In this document: positions 15,850 to 23,071 of the stretch, piece after piece | How the letters are laid out: each line of letters starts with the position of its first letter | Position numbering within the stretch: the stretch's first letter is position 1 | NCBI RefSeq assembly: GCF_937129525.1 | Contig: NZ_CAKZNK010000075.1 | Coordinates: 1 to 46,244 of the forward strand | From: an uncultured Chloroflexus sp. | GTDB taxonomy: Bacteria; Chloroflexota; Chloroflexia; Chloroflexales; Chloroflexaceae | Length of the DNA stretch: 46,244 bases | Reading direction: 5' to 3' | The notes under the pieces: model-generated | Seen by the model: the letters and a program-made list of their open reading frames with translations, nothing else | Databases searched by the model: none | Told to the model about the DNA's origin: nothing | Translations under genes and position numbers: made by a program

Positions 15850-17073
15850 TCAGGCCGCCTCGACCTGCTGTTTGCCATTCGCGCGCGCGGCGCTTGCCTC
15901 ATAGAAAGCGAGGCGCAAGATACCATCTTCGTAGCGATGCTCACCGAGCGCGCAATCGTACAACACCCGCGGCAAAGCGATAGTGCGTTCGAGTCGACCA
16001 ATCGTAATTGTCAGATCTGGCCCGCTATGGTTAATCTCAATCGCCTCATCAAGTTCGAGGAAGGGCAAGCGCAAGCAGAGGTCATACTGACCAGGCTCAC
16101 CATCTTCACTCCACTGTTCCAGCCAGATTGGTCGCTCATCGTACAAGAGCGCACCCGGATCAACATCGCCAAACGTTAATCGACCGACGTGCGCAAGCGC
16201 CTCGACGCCAATCGGTTCACCACCCTGGAGCACAGTGCGGAAGATCGGCGTTGGCGCAAAACTGGCCTCAATCTCAGCCAGGTACTGCTGTTGCAGATTC
16301 ACCCAGTAATCGAAATAGGGGCCCAGGTCGGTGCGGCGGGGCAAGATCTTATTGACCAGCACCGCATCGAGCTGCAAACCATACAGACTGAGGAACGTAT
16401 AGGCGCGGCGCGTCTCGAGCAGCGGCAGGCGTTCCGGATTCAAGACCAGCCGCACCGACACTGCCGAGCTAACCAGGAAATTGGCCAGTTGATCCATCCG
16501 TTCGAGCAGCTTACCGACCTCTTCAAAAAAGCGATCATCGGGCAAATCGCGCCGGAACGGACGGGCCACATTGGCAATCCCGCGGTAGACGCGGAAGAGA
16601 CGCTTACCGGCTTCACCGCCAATGATCATCTCAGGGTAGGCCAGCAGGCGCAGCGTATTGCCGGTCGGCGCGGTATCGAGCACAATCGCGTCCCACCGTC
16701 CGCTTTGCGCTTCATCCATAACCCGTTGCAGAGCCAGGATTTCATCAAGGCCGGGCTGATTTGCCAGTTCCGCGGCGGTCGAGCGCTCGATACCGCGGGC
16801 GGAATAGGTTGCCGTAACGAACTGCTGAAACCCACCCAGGTTCTGCCGCCACTCATAAATCGTATCTACTTCCAGCCCATAGAGATGAGGCGCGAGTGGC
16901 GTTGGCCGGTCGCGGCTGATCGAGATCCCCATCACATCAGCCAGCGAGTGAGCAGGATCGCTCGACAACACCAGCGTGCGGCGACCAGACTGGGCCAGCA
17001 TCACTGCGGTTGCGGCTGAGAGCGTCGTCTTGCCGGTGCCACCTTTACCGGAATAGATAATGACTCGCGTCAT
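15850..17073 (-). CDS. ArsA/Get3-type ATPase with C-terminal crystallin-like domain
   Basis: A 407-residue soluble ATPase. Intact motifs: GKGGTGKTT (residues 8-16), SSDPAHSLAD, and LDTAPTGNTLRLL for switch II. The last 90 residues (LRLPFLELDEAIEINHSGPD...) form an HSP20/alpha-crystallin-like beta domain, the layout of Get3d-type homologues known in plants and cyanobacteria. The Cys set that binds arsenite in ArsA is absent, so arsenic export is unlikely; handling of membrane or hydrophobic client proteins is the more likely job. The start at 17073 has GAGGGAG. It sits between the PH-like proteins and the pseudo-ATPase. Confidence 0.85.
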   Translation of the reverse strand: MTRVIIYSGKGGTGKTTLSAATAVMLAQSGRRTLVLSSDPAHSLADVMGISISRDRPTPLAPHLYGLEVDTIYEWRQNLGGFQQFVTATYSARGIERSTAAELANQPGLDEILALQRVMDEAQSGRWDAIVLDTAPTGNTLRLLAYPEMIIGGEAGKRLFRVYRGIANVARPFRRDLPDDRFFEEVGKLLERMDQLANFLVSSAVSVRLVLNPERLPLLETRRAYTFLSLYGLQLDAVLVNKILPRRTDLGPYFDYWVNLQQQYLAEIEASFAPTPIFRTVLQGGEPIGVEALAHVGRLTFGDVDPGALLYDERPIWLEQWSEDGEPGQYDLCLRLPFLELDEAIEINHSGPDLTITIGRLERTIALPRVLYDCALGEHRYEDGILRLAFYEASAARANGKQQVEAA

Positions 17074-17123
17074 ACTCCCTCGTTCGCCTGCTGAAACCCG
17101 ATACCCCCGCCAGAATCTGCCTG

Positions 17124-18464
17124 CTACGCTGTCGATTCATCCTCATTATGGCCATTGAGTGGCTCACGCGCCACCGAACCAGCGCCACTGCCACTCACCG
17201 GCGCCGGACGATCGGCACGATTAACGACTACCCGGCGAACCGGCATTGACGAACCATTCTCTTCAGCAGGCGGCTCTACCCGGCGCACGCTGATGGCGCG
17301 ACGCACCGGTTGCGGCCCAGGCGACGCAGTCGGCGGCGTAGCGGTAGCCTCGGCTGATGGCGTTTCGGCTGGCGGCGGTGGCGGCGTTGCCTGACGGACG
17401 GTAGCGCGCACCGCGATTCGGCGTTGCACCGGCTCGGTGCCCGACTGTTGCTCAGGCGGTTCGGCAAAGCGGACAGCCGCGCGCACAACCGGGCCGACGG
17501 GTGCCAGCGGCCCGCCTTCGGCCTCTTGCTGCGCGGCGGCATAGTAGAGACCGCGCATCGCGTTACGCCGCACCCGCGGATCCTGCATATTGTTAAGCAG
17601 CTCGGTTGCGCCACTCAAAATCTCGCTGGCGCGGCGCATCCCACGGGCCAAACCGCGCGGCACTTCCAGCATCAGGCGCAACGAACGGCTCACTTCGTAC
17701 ATATTGGGCTGCTCGGGCAACGTTGGGATGGGCCCGACCGGAGTAGCCGAGGCCGAACCAGCCGGCGCCCCGCCCCGCTGTCGCTCATAAGCAGCAATCA
17801 GGTTACCAGGCGACGCAGGTATTGGCTCTTCGTCTTCGGTCGCGCCAAACTTCCACCATGGCTTCTTCGCCGGCTTCTTTGGCTCAGGCTCTGGCGGCGG
17901 CGGCGCCGGTTCACTAACGAAGAAGGGTGGCAACGGTTTCCGCTCAACCGGCGGAAACTCTGTTTCGAAAGCCTTCACCAGTTCTTCGCCGGCGAGACCG
18001 GCCAGCACCTGATCGCCGACCCAGGCCACCATTTTAGCCAGGACATCAACATCTTCAGCGGGCATATAATCGAGCGTATTGACGATCACCCGCTCAGGTT
18101 GACCGGGATCCTGCACTTCACCGAGGGCAACACGGCGCTTGCGCGGCGGTGTGGCCGGCAGGCGCAACGCCAGGCTCACGCGCCCGTGCCAGGGATCCCA
18201 GGTTTCGGCGCGCACCACATCGACATCGCTCCAGGGGAAACCATCGACGGTATCATTGAAAAAGCCGCGCGCCCACAGGATCAGCCGGCGGTCGGTCAAC
18301 GCGACAAAATCGGCGAGAGCCAGACCACCGACGCGACGGCCATTCTCATCAAGCAGCGTACCATCGAACAGGGCAAGCAGCGTCTCACCTTCATCCAGCA
18401 ACTCACGCTGGCGCAGTTCTTCAACGCTGGCCATGCTCACATTGACACCGAGAAATGGACTCAT
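17124..18464 (-). CDS. PH-like domain protein with arginine-motif disordered tail (paralogue 1)
   Basis: A 446-residue protein. Residues about 15-150 form a beta-rich module (LLALFDGTLLDENGRRVGGL, then LTDRRLILWARG) that looks like a bacterial PH-like domain. A Pro-rich linker with KKPAKKPWWKFG follows (about 180-215), then helices (about 255-310), and a Pro/Ala-rich tail with three arginine motifs: PVQRRIAV (345), PVRRAISV (386), PVRRVVVN (408). The module is clearly homologous to the next gene's product. Start at 18464 after AAGGAG. Cytoplasmic, perhaps membrane-surface bound. No named family; context suggests chlorosome assembly. Confidence 0.65.
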   Translation of the reverse strand: MSPFLGVNVSMASVEELRQRELLDEGETLLALFDGTLLDENGRRVGGLALADFVALTDRRLILWARGFFNDTVDGFPWSDVDVVRAETWDPWHGRVSLALRLPATPPRKRRVALGEVQDPGQPERVIVNTLDYMPAEDVDVLAKMVAWVGDQVLAGLAGEELVKAFETEFPPVERKPLPPFFVSEPAPPPPEPEPKKPAKKPWWKFGATEDEEPIPASPGNLIAAYERQRGGAPAGSASATPVGPIPTLPEQPNMYEVSRSLRLMLEVPRGLARGMRRASEILSGATELLNNMQDPRVRRNAMRGLYYAAAQQEAEGGPLAPVGPVVRAAVRFAEPPEQQSGTEPVQRRIAVRATVRQATPPPPPAETPSAEATATPPTASPGPQPVRRAISVRRVEPPAEENGSSMPVRRVVVNRADRPAPVSGSGAGSVAREPLNGHNEDESTA

Positions 18465-18510
18465 ACCTGCTCCTTAGGGCGGTTGCGGCCGCCAATCCAA
18501 ACCACAACAA

Positions 18511-19629
18511 TCATGCTTGTTCGTGATCGGCATCACCCGAGCCACTCAACGCGGCCAGTGGCGCCCGACGCGCGGGCGCGCTGCGCCGACGGAGCGGAAT
18601 CTCGCGCCGATCAGGCATTTCAACTGATGACACACGCGCTGCCGGCATTGGCGCCGGCGAGGGTGATGGCGCCTCCGGTGGGGGCGCGGTACGACGACGC
18701 AATGGAATCTCGTGATAACGCGATCCAGCCGATGGTGGTGGCGGCGCTTCGGCAGCCGATGGCTCAGAAACCGGCGGTTTGGCGCCCGCAGCTCCTGCCG
18801 GATCAGCCTGGCGAGCCGCTTGCCGATTCAAAAACGCCATTGCTATCTGTTGAGCAGCCGGATTGCTAGAAACCGTCTGCACCAGCTCATTGACGGCTCG
18901 AATCGCTTCGGTCAACTCACGAATACTGGCCGGACTCAAATCAAATGGCAAATCGGCCTCGCGCAGAGCGCGGCGTAGGGTATCCCAGGCCGAGCGAGCG
19001 AGGCGACCGGCAGTAAAAATCTGATTGGGCGGCAACGTTGTCGGATCAACGACAAACGGCGCATTGGGCGTTGCCGGCGCACGTGGCGCGCCACCGGGCC
19101 AGCGATAAGGCGTCTCATCAGGCCGCAGCGCATCTTCCGAGCCATAAATTGCCGCTCCGAGCGCAGTCATCACATCAGGCGCGGCCTGGCGCGCATCCAT
19201 TCCGGCAGCGAGCGCCGCGCGCGCTGTTTCGGCAGCGGTGCGCAAAAGAATCATCAACGCCGGCACATACGCTTGCGGCACCAGCGTCAACGTAAAGATC
19301 TGATCATCCGCATCAGGCGCGCTAAAGCCCATGGTCACCATACCGTGGATCGGATCGACGCCGCGGCCATCGATCAGCGCCAACTCGGCCAGTGGAAAGG
19401 CATAGCACAGGTGGCGTCCGTAATCACGCGCCCACAGAATGACCCGCAAATCGGTAATCAGACAATAATCGTGCAGGGTCGGGCCACTCAAGCGCCGCCC
19501 CTGTTGATCAAGCAACACGCCATCAATCGCGACCAGCACCTGCTCATCGTGATCGAGCACATCAAGCCGCGTAATCTCTTCGAGGTGAGCTGGAACGATA
19601 GTATGACTGTGATAGAGCAGGTTAATCAT
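18511..19629 (-). CDS. PH-like domain protein with arginine-motif disordered tail (paralogue 2)
   Basis: A 372-residue protein directly downstream of csmA. The N-terminal module (EQVLVAIDGVLLDQQGRRLSG, then ITDLRVILWARDYG, then DPIHGMVTMGFSAP) aligns with the 446-residue paralogue. A helical middle region (SPASIRELTEAIRAVNELVQ) precedes a Pro-rich tail with two near-identical repeats, EIPLRRRTAP (307) and EIPLRRRSAP (343), 36 residues apart. Start at 19629 after GGAGAG, with a stem-loop between it and csmA. Function unknown. Repeated basic motifs in a disordered tail suggest docking on an acidic surface or on a partner protein. Confidence 0.65.
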   Translation of the reverse strand: MINLLYHSHTIVPAHLEEITRLDVLDHDEQVLVAIDGVLLDQQGRRLSGPTLHDYCLITDLRVILWARDYGRHLCYAFPLAELALIDGRGVDPIHGMVTMGFSAPDADDQIFTLTLVPQAYVPALMILLRTAAETARAALAAGMDARQAAPDVMTALGAAIYGSEDALRPDETPYRWPGGAPRAPATPNAPFVVDPTTLPPNQIFTAGRLARSAWDTLRRALREADLPFDLSPASIRELTEAIRAVNELVQTVSSNPAAQQIAMAFLNRQAARQADPAGAAGAKPPVSEPSAAEAPPPPSAGSRYHEIPLRRRTAPPPEAPSPSPAPMPAARVSSVEMPDRREIPLRRRSAPARRAPLAALSGSGDADHEQA

Positions 19630-19646
19630 AACGCTCTCCGGGGATC

Positions 19647-19678
19647 GGCGTGAGGCGGCGAGCAGCGCGCCTCACGCC
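19647..19678 (-). terminator. Stem-loop directly after csmA
   Basis: An 11-base-pair perfect stem (GGCGTGAGGCG at 19647-19657 with 19668-19678) with a ten-base loop lies 12 bases beyond the csmA stop. There is no T-run, so it is more likely a 3' stabiliser or partial terminator that lets csmA mRNA accumulate above downstream genes than a full stop. Confidence 0.6.
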
Positions 19679-19689
19679 TGCCCGCCAAC

Positions 19690-19929
19690 CTAGCGGTTGA
19701 AGCGCGAGCGGATGCGCTTCGGACGGAAGCCGTTGCTCGAGCTGCTGAATGCGCCCTCGCCCGAGCCGCTCCGGGACACGCCCGGGTAAGCATTGCGGTT
19801 GATGTTGTCAACCGCTGCCGCGGTGGCCTGCAGCGCATTCGAGACCCACTGCCAGTGGCCCTGGAACATGATGTCGCCGATTTGCGCCACTTGCGCCGAC
19901 GACTCCGAGAACCAGCCTCTCGTCGCCAT
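19690..19929 (-). CDS. Chlorosome baseplate protein CsmA (BChl a-binding), precursor
   Basis: A 79-residue precursor. Without the initiator Met the mature protein is 51 residues (ATRGWFSESS... to ...NAYPGVS), with one His (in FQGHWQW) as the likely BChl a ligand. The 27-residue C-terminal extension (RSGSGEGAFSSSSNG... to ...RSRFNR) is removed on maturation, as known for Chloroflexus. CsmA forms the paracrystalline baseplate through which chlorosome energy passes to the membrane. The start is the ATG at 19929, seven bases after AGGAGG; the GTG at 19935 is too close to that site. Two stem-loops bracket the gene. Confidence 0.97.
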   Translation of the reverse strand: MATRGWFSESSAQVAQIGDIMFQGHWQWVSNALQATAAAVDNINRNAYPGVSRSGSGEGAFSSSSNGFRPKRIRSRFNR

Positions 19930-19973
19930 GCACACACCTCCTTAAGTATACGGACTCCCCATATTCAGGTCAC

Positions 19974-19989
19974 CGGAGGCAAGCCTCCG
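19974..19989 (-). promoter_or_regulatory. Small hairpin in the csmA leader
   Basis: CGGAGGC (19974-19980) and GCCTCCG (19983-19989) form a seven-base stem between the ATPase stop codon and the csmA ribosome site. It could protect the 5' end of a processed csmA mRNA. No promoter-like pair is obvious in this 83-base gap. Confidence 0.5.
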
Positions 19990-20012
19990 AGAAACCCCAT
20001 CATCAGGCTGCC

Positions 20013-21212
20013 TTAGCGCGACACCATCTGTGGCGCCATGAAGGGCACGATCAACCAGTCACCCTCCATCTCGGCCTGACCGGCCTCAAGACCGGCCAGA
20101 CTGGTCGGCAGCGTAATCACTCGCCGGAAATCGCCGATCTGCACCACCAGTTCATCACCGTTCTGATACAGATCGAGTTGCGAAACATCGGCGAAGGGCA
20201 ACCGAATCTTCACGCGATAGTGCTTATCGCCAACTTTGGAAATATCGAGCGGCGCGCGATCGTAAAGCACCGCCGTCGGATCCATATCGCCGTAGATATC
20301 GTCACCCATCTGGCGCAACTTGGCAAGACCAACCACCTCTTCGGGGTAGTAGGGAACACGCCGGATCGGCAGCGGCACAAAGGCATGTTCAACATCTTGC
20401 AGATAGCGCTGCTGAACATCGCGCCAGTGGTTAAGATACCCGCTATCCTGATCGATTGGCAGGATCTTGTTGACTACCACCATATCGACGGTCATGCCGT
20501 ACATCGACAGGTACGTCAACGCGCGCTGACTCTCTTTAATAACCATCTTTTCGGGGTTCATAACCAGCCGAATCGAGGTTTCACGCGGATTAGCCAGCGT
20601 CGCCGTGACGCCTTCGAGCTGGCGGAACATATCGTCTACAGCTTCGTAAACCTCAGGTGGCGCGACCATCTTGCCCAGGGTCGAATTAATCTTGCTCATA
20701 GGGCGCAGAATCGGCTTGATAACAAACCGTTCGGCCCCACGCAGCATATTAATCGCCCACTTGAATGTCTCAGGAGCAGACAGCAGTCGCAGCGTCTCGC
20801 CGGTCGGCGCGCAGTCAATGACCAGTAGATCGTAATCGCCACGCTCCTTGTGCTTTTTGATCCGAATAAGGGGAAACGCCTCTTCCATGCCGGGCAAGAC
20901 GCTCATCTCATCAGCCAAAACGCCCTGCACGCCCTGCTCGGCCATGAGCTGGGCAAAGTGTTCGCGCACGATGCCCCAGTTGGTCTCGATGTCGTGGTAA
21001 ATGCTCACTTCGAGCGCGTCAAGATTGTCGGTAATCCGAACAGGTTCGGGGCCAAGCGGCCCTTCAAGATCGAGTGAATCGGCCAACGAGTGGGCCGGAT
21101 CGGTACTCATTACCAGTGTCTTGAGACCACGATCTGCGGCCCGGAGGGCTGTTGCTGCGGCGACGCTCGTTTTGCCGACGCCGCCTTTTCCGGTGAAGAT
21201 CAGAGTGCGCAT
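20013..21212 (-). CDS. ArsA/Get3-type ATPase with C-terminal crystallin-like domain, first gene of the cluster
   Basis: A 399-residue ATPase: GKGGVGKT at residues 8-15, STDPAHSLAD at 36-45, VIDCAPTGETL with switch II Asp at 133, and a C-terminal HSP20-like beta domain (VKIRLPFADVSQLDLYQNGDELVVQIGDFRR, split here only in thought into two strands) from about 315. It matches the Get3d-type layout, not arsenite pumps: the metal-binding Cys triplet is missing. As the gene directly ahead of csmA it is a good candidate to escort CsmA or envelope proteins to the membrane. Start at 21212, with GGAAAGG upstream and a 138-base leader from the promoter. Confidence 0.85.
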   Translation of the reverse strand: MRTLIFTGKGGVGKTSVAAATALRAADRGLKTLVMSTDPAHSLADSLDLEGPLGPEPVRITDNLDALEVSIYHDIETNWGIVREHFAQLMAEQGVQGVLADEMSVLPGMEEAFPLIRIKKHKERGDYDLLVIDCAPTGETLRLLSAPETFKWAINMLRGAERFVIKPILRPMSKINSTLGKMVAPPEVYEAVDDMFRQLEGVTATLANPRETSIRLVMNPEKMVIKESQRALTYLSMYGMTVDMVVVNKILPIDQDSGYLNHWRDVQQRYLQDVEHAFVPLPIRRVPYYPEEVVGLAKLRQMGDDIYGDMDPTAVLYDRAPLDISKVGDKHYRVKIRLPFADVSQLDLYQNGDELVVQIGDFRRVITLPTSLAGLEAGQAEMEGDWLIVPFMAPQMVSR

Positions 21213-21251
21213 CAGGGCCTTTCCAGGAGCTTACTGCTCAGATGCTGTCGA

Positions 21252-21266
21252 CCGCCGCTGCGGCGG
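21252..21266 (-). promoter_or_regulatory. GC-rich hairpin in the cluster's 5' leader
   Basis: CCGCCG and CGGCGG flank CTG, giving a compact six-base GC stem about 40 bases ahead of the first ATPase start codon, inside the leader made by the promoter at 21357-21385. It may affect initiation or mRNA life. Confidence 0.4.
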
Positions 21267-21356
21267 CGCACAGAGGCTTACGATCGAACACCACATGAAG
21301 TTTTTGCTTAAAAGCCAAAACCGGCATACCATCCACGACCTTTGGCTTGTACCGCA

Positions 21357-21385
21357 ATAGTAGCACGAATATCGGCATGTGTCAA
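21357..21385 (-). promoter_or_regulatory. Main promoter of the chlorosome cluster
   Basis: On the minus strand a perfect TTGACA (21380-21385) is followed after 17 bases by TACTAT (21357-21362). Transcription should begin near 21350, giving a leader of about 138 bases. The surrounding 21386-21651 stretch holds no gene; a short AGGCA-ATGA-TGCCT inverted repeat (21496-21509) is the only operator-like element seen there. Confidence 0.75.
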
Positions 21386-21651
21386 TAAATGTTGCTCATA
21401 TGCACATTCCCACGCAAGAACGACATGGCATTCTGTTGATGTAGAAGCGGTTATCCTTTTGGTTAAGCGATGATGGATTGCGATTCAGCTACGCAAGGCA
21501 ATGATGCCTGACCTGAGTCGGCCAAGCAGTTGTGTGCGCAAGGCTTATAGTATGATTTGCAACGAACCGATCAACCACCTCATCTGGAAGAGGTTCATGC
21601 TGTTCAGTCAACCTGCTGCTATATCCGTATAACTCCGCCTGTGCGCTGCTA

Positions 21652-22536
21652 TTATACCAGTTCTGCCACCACTTTGGCGAGCGTTTTGAATAGATCTCTC
21701 TGATCTATCACTGCCGACCAGGGGACGAGATACCAGGTTTCATCGTGGGTTACGGTATCCCCAGGCGCAAGCCGACCGAGCGGCGCCAGCGTCTCCAGTT
21801 CGGTACACCCTTGATCGTAGTAGATTTCGAGATTGCAATTGTGATCGGGATAACAACCACCGGCGATAAAGGCGACTCGCTTGACAAACAGCACATCATC
21901 ACGCAGGTAGGCCAACCAGCCCGCCGGACTGCGCGCGCCGACTTTGGCCGGCGGGCCACTCTGCGCGGTATCAATCAAGATGCAGTCACCGGTCAGGTGC
22001 AGTCGTGGATCGGGGAGGGGAGTGTATGGCCAGAAGGCAATCTGGCGATTGGGGGTGAGCGGGTTGACCGGCGGACAATCATCGTGCAAAGGCAGGATGG
22101 CCAATCCACCCGGCGCCAGTTGCGTGATCGCCCACGGCGCTAACTCTACTGGCCACAACCCTTGGTTGGTCAGCGCATGCCGAAGATGCACACGCGGTTT
22201 ATCTGGCTCAATGGTCACGGTGATCGTTTTGGCAATGCCACCCGGATCGGTGGCGCTGCGCAACACCAATCCATTGGCAATCGGCTCGGCAGTCGGACCG
22301 GTCAGATCGGGCCAGTAGCTGCGCGGAAAGGCTTCGGGCGCATGCCAGAGCCGATGGCCGCCGATCAGGGCAAACTCACCCCAAGGAGTTTCCCAGCGCG
22401 CGTTTGGTGTTTCGGCCAACAGATTGGGACCATGATCGAGTTGCAGGCCCAGGATACGCGGCCCGCCGGCAGCCAGCGCGGTAAGACGCAGCCGTCCAAC
22501 AGTAATGGTGAGGGTTGGGTAGGTCATTGCCGTCAT
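21652..22536 (-). CDS. Galactose mutarotase-like (aldose epimerase-like) protein
   Basis: A protein of about 294 residues with the beta-sandwich pattern of mutarotase-like proteins: LTALAAGGPRILGLQL, NLLAETPNARWETPWGEF, GGHRLWHAPE, the paired His in VHLRHALTNQGLWPVELAPWA, and DHNCNLEIYYDQGCTELETLAPLGRL near the end. It probably binds a sugar, though the exact substrate and whether it is catalytic cannot be said. I take the ATG at 22536 (22527 is possible); the frame runs on upstream only as a shadow of the truncated haemoglobin gene on the other strand. It is divergent from that gene. Confidence 0.7.
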   Translation of the reverse strand: MTAMTYPTLTITVGRLRLTALAAGGPRILGLQLDHGPNLLAETPNARWETPWGEFALIGGHRLWHAPEAFPRSYWPDLTGPTAEPIANGLVLRSATDPGGIAKTITVTIEPDKPRVHLRHALTNQGLWPVELAPWAITQLAPGGLAILPLHDDCPPVNPLTPNRQIAFWPYTPLPDPRLHLTGDCILIDTAQSGPPAKVGARSPAGWLAYLRDDVLFVKRVAFIAGGCYPDHNCNLEIYYDQGCTELETLAPLGRLAPGDTVTHDETWYLVPWSAVIDQRDLFKTLAKVVAELV

Positions 22537-22602
22537 CACATACAATTTCAGAATGAAGGCGCGCAGAGGGTAAGATAATGCCGAAGATGAACGTGCCGCC
22601 AG

Positions 22603-22620
22603 TTTTATGGTAGCATAAAA
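22603..22620. promoter_or_regulatory. Perfect palindrome in the divergent intergenic region
   Basis: TTTTATG-GTAG-CATAAAA lies between the mutarotase-like gene and the truncated haemoglobin gene, about 45 bases ahead of the haemoglobin start. The symmetric AT-rich form suits an operator or a pair of overlapping -10 regions. Confidence 0.4.
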
Positions 22621-22664
22621 AAGGCGGCATCTCTCGTCAGAAAAGACCGAATCTAGACAGCCGT

Positions 22665-23039
22665 ATGAGAGAACCAACCATTTATGAGCAGATCGGCGGC
22701 GAAGCGACCTTTCGCCGAATTGTCGATATTTTCTACGCCCGGGTCGAAGCTGATCCGCGGCTTCGCCACCTCTTTCCCGCCGACCTTGAACCGGGAAAAG
22801 AGCATCAGCGCCTCTTTCTGATGCAGTATTTCGGCGGACCGCGCACCTATAGCGAACGGCGCGGCCATCCGCGTTTGCGTATGCGGCACGCGCCGTTTCC
22901 GATCGGGCCAGTTGAGCGTGACGCCTGGCTGGAACATATGCTGGCAGCCGTTGACGAAGCTGGCGTGCCCGAACCGGCCCGAAGTGTGATGATTGAGTAT
23001 TTTCGCCACGCGGCGCAGGCGATGATGAACCGCCTGTAG
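22665..23039 (+). CDS. Truncated haemoglobin, group II (GlbO-like)
   Basis: A 124-residue haem protein with the 2-on-2 globin pattern: IYEQIGGEATFRRIVDIFYARV at the N terminus, FGGPRTYSERRGHPRLRMRH with the proximal His, and DAWLEHMLAAV with the Trp G8 typical of group II. Roles in this group are oxygen or nitric oxide/peroxide chemistry in the cytoplasm. It stands alone between convergent and divergent minus-strand genes; start at 22665 has a weak ribosome site. Confidence 0.93.
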   Translation: MREPTIYEQIGGEATFRRIVDIFYARVEADPRLRHLFPADLEPGKEHQRLFLMQYFGGPRTYSERRGHPRLRMRHAPFPIGPVERDAWLEHMLAAVDEAGVPEPARSVMIEYFRHAAQAMMNRL

Positions 23040-23071
23040 CTATCGCTCGTTCGCGCAATCAGGCGCTGGCA

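Noticed and set aside
19933-19935. GTG start for csmA two codons upstream
   Set aside because: It is one base from AGGAGG, too close for initiation; the ATG at 19929 gives the known N terminus after Met removal.
15850-21212. Arsenic resistance by ArsA
   Set aside because: The arsenite-binding Cys set is missing, no arsB, arsC, arsD or arsR is present, and the context is chlorosome formation.
22665-23058. N-terminal extension of the mutarotase-like protein on the minus strand
   Set aside because: It lies opposite the truncated haemoglobin gene and includes intergenic sequence; the domain begins only near 22536.
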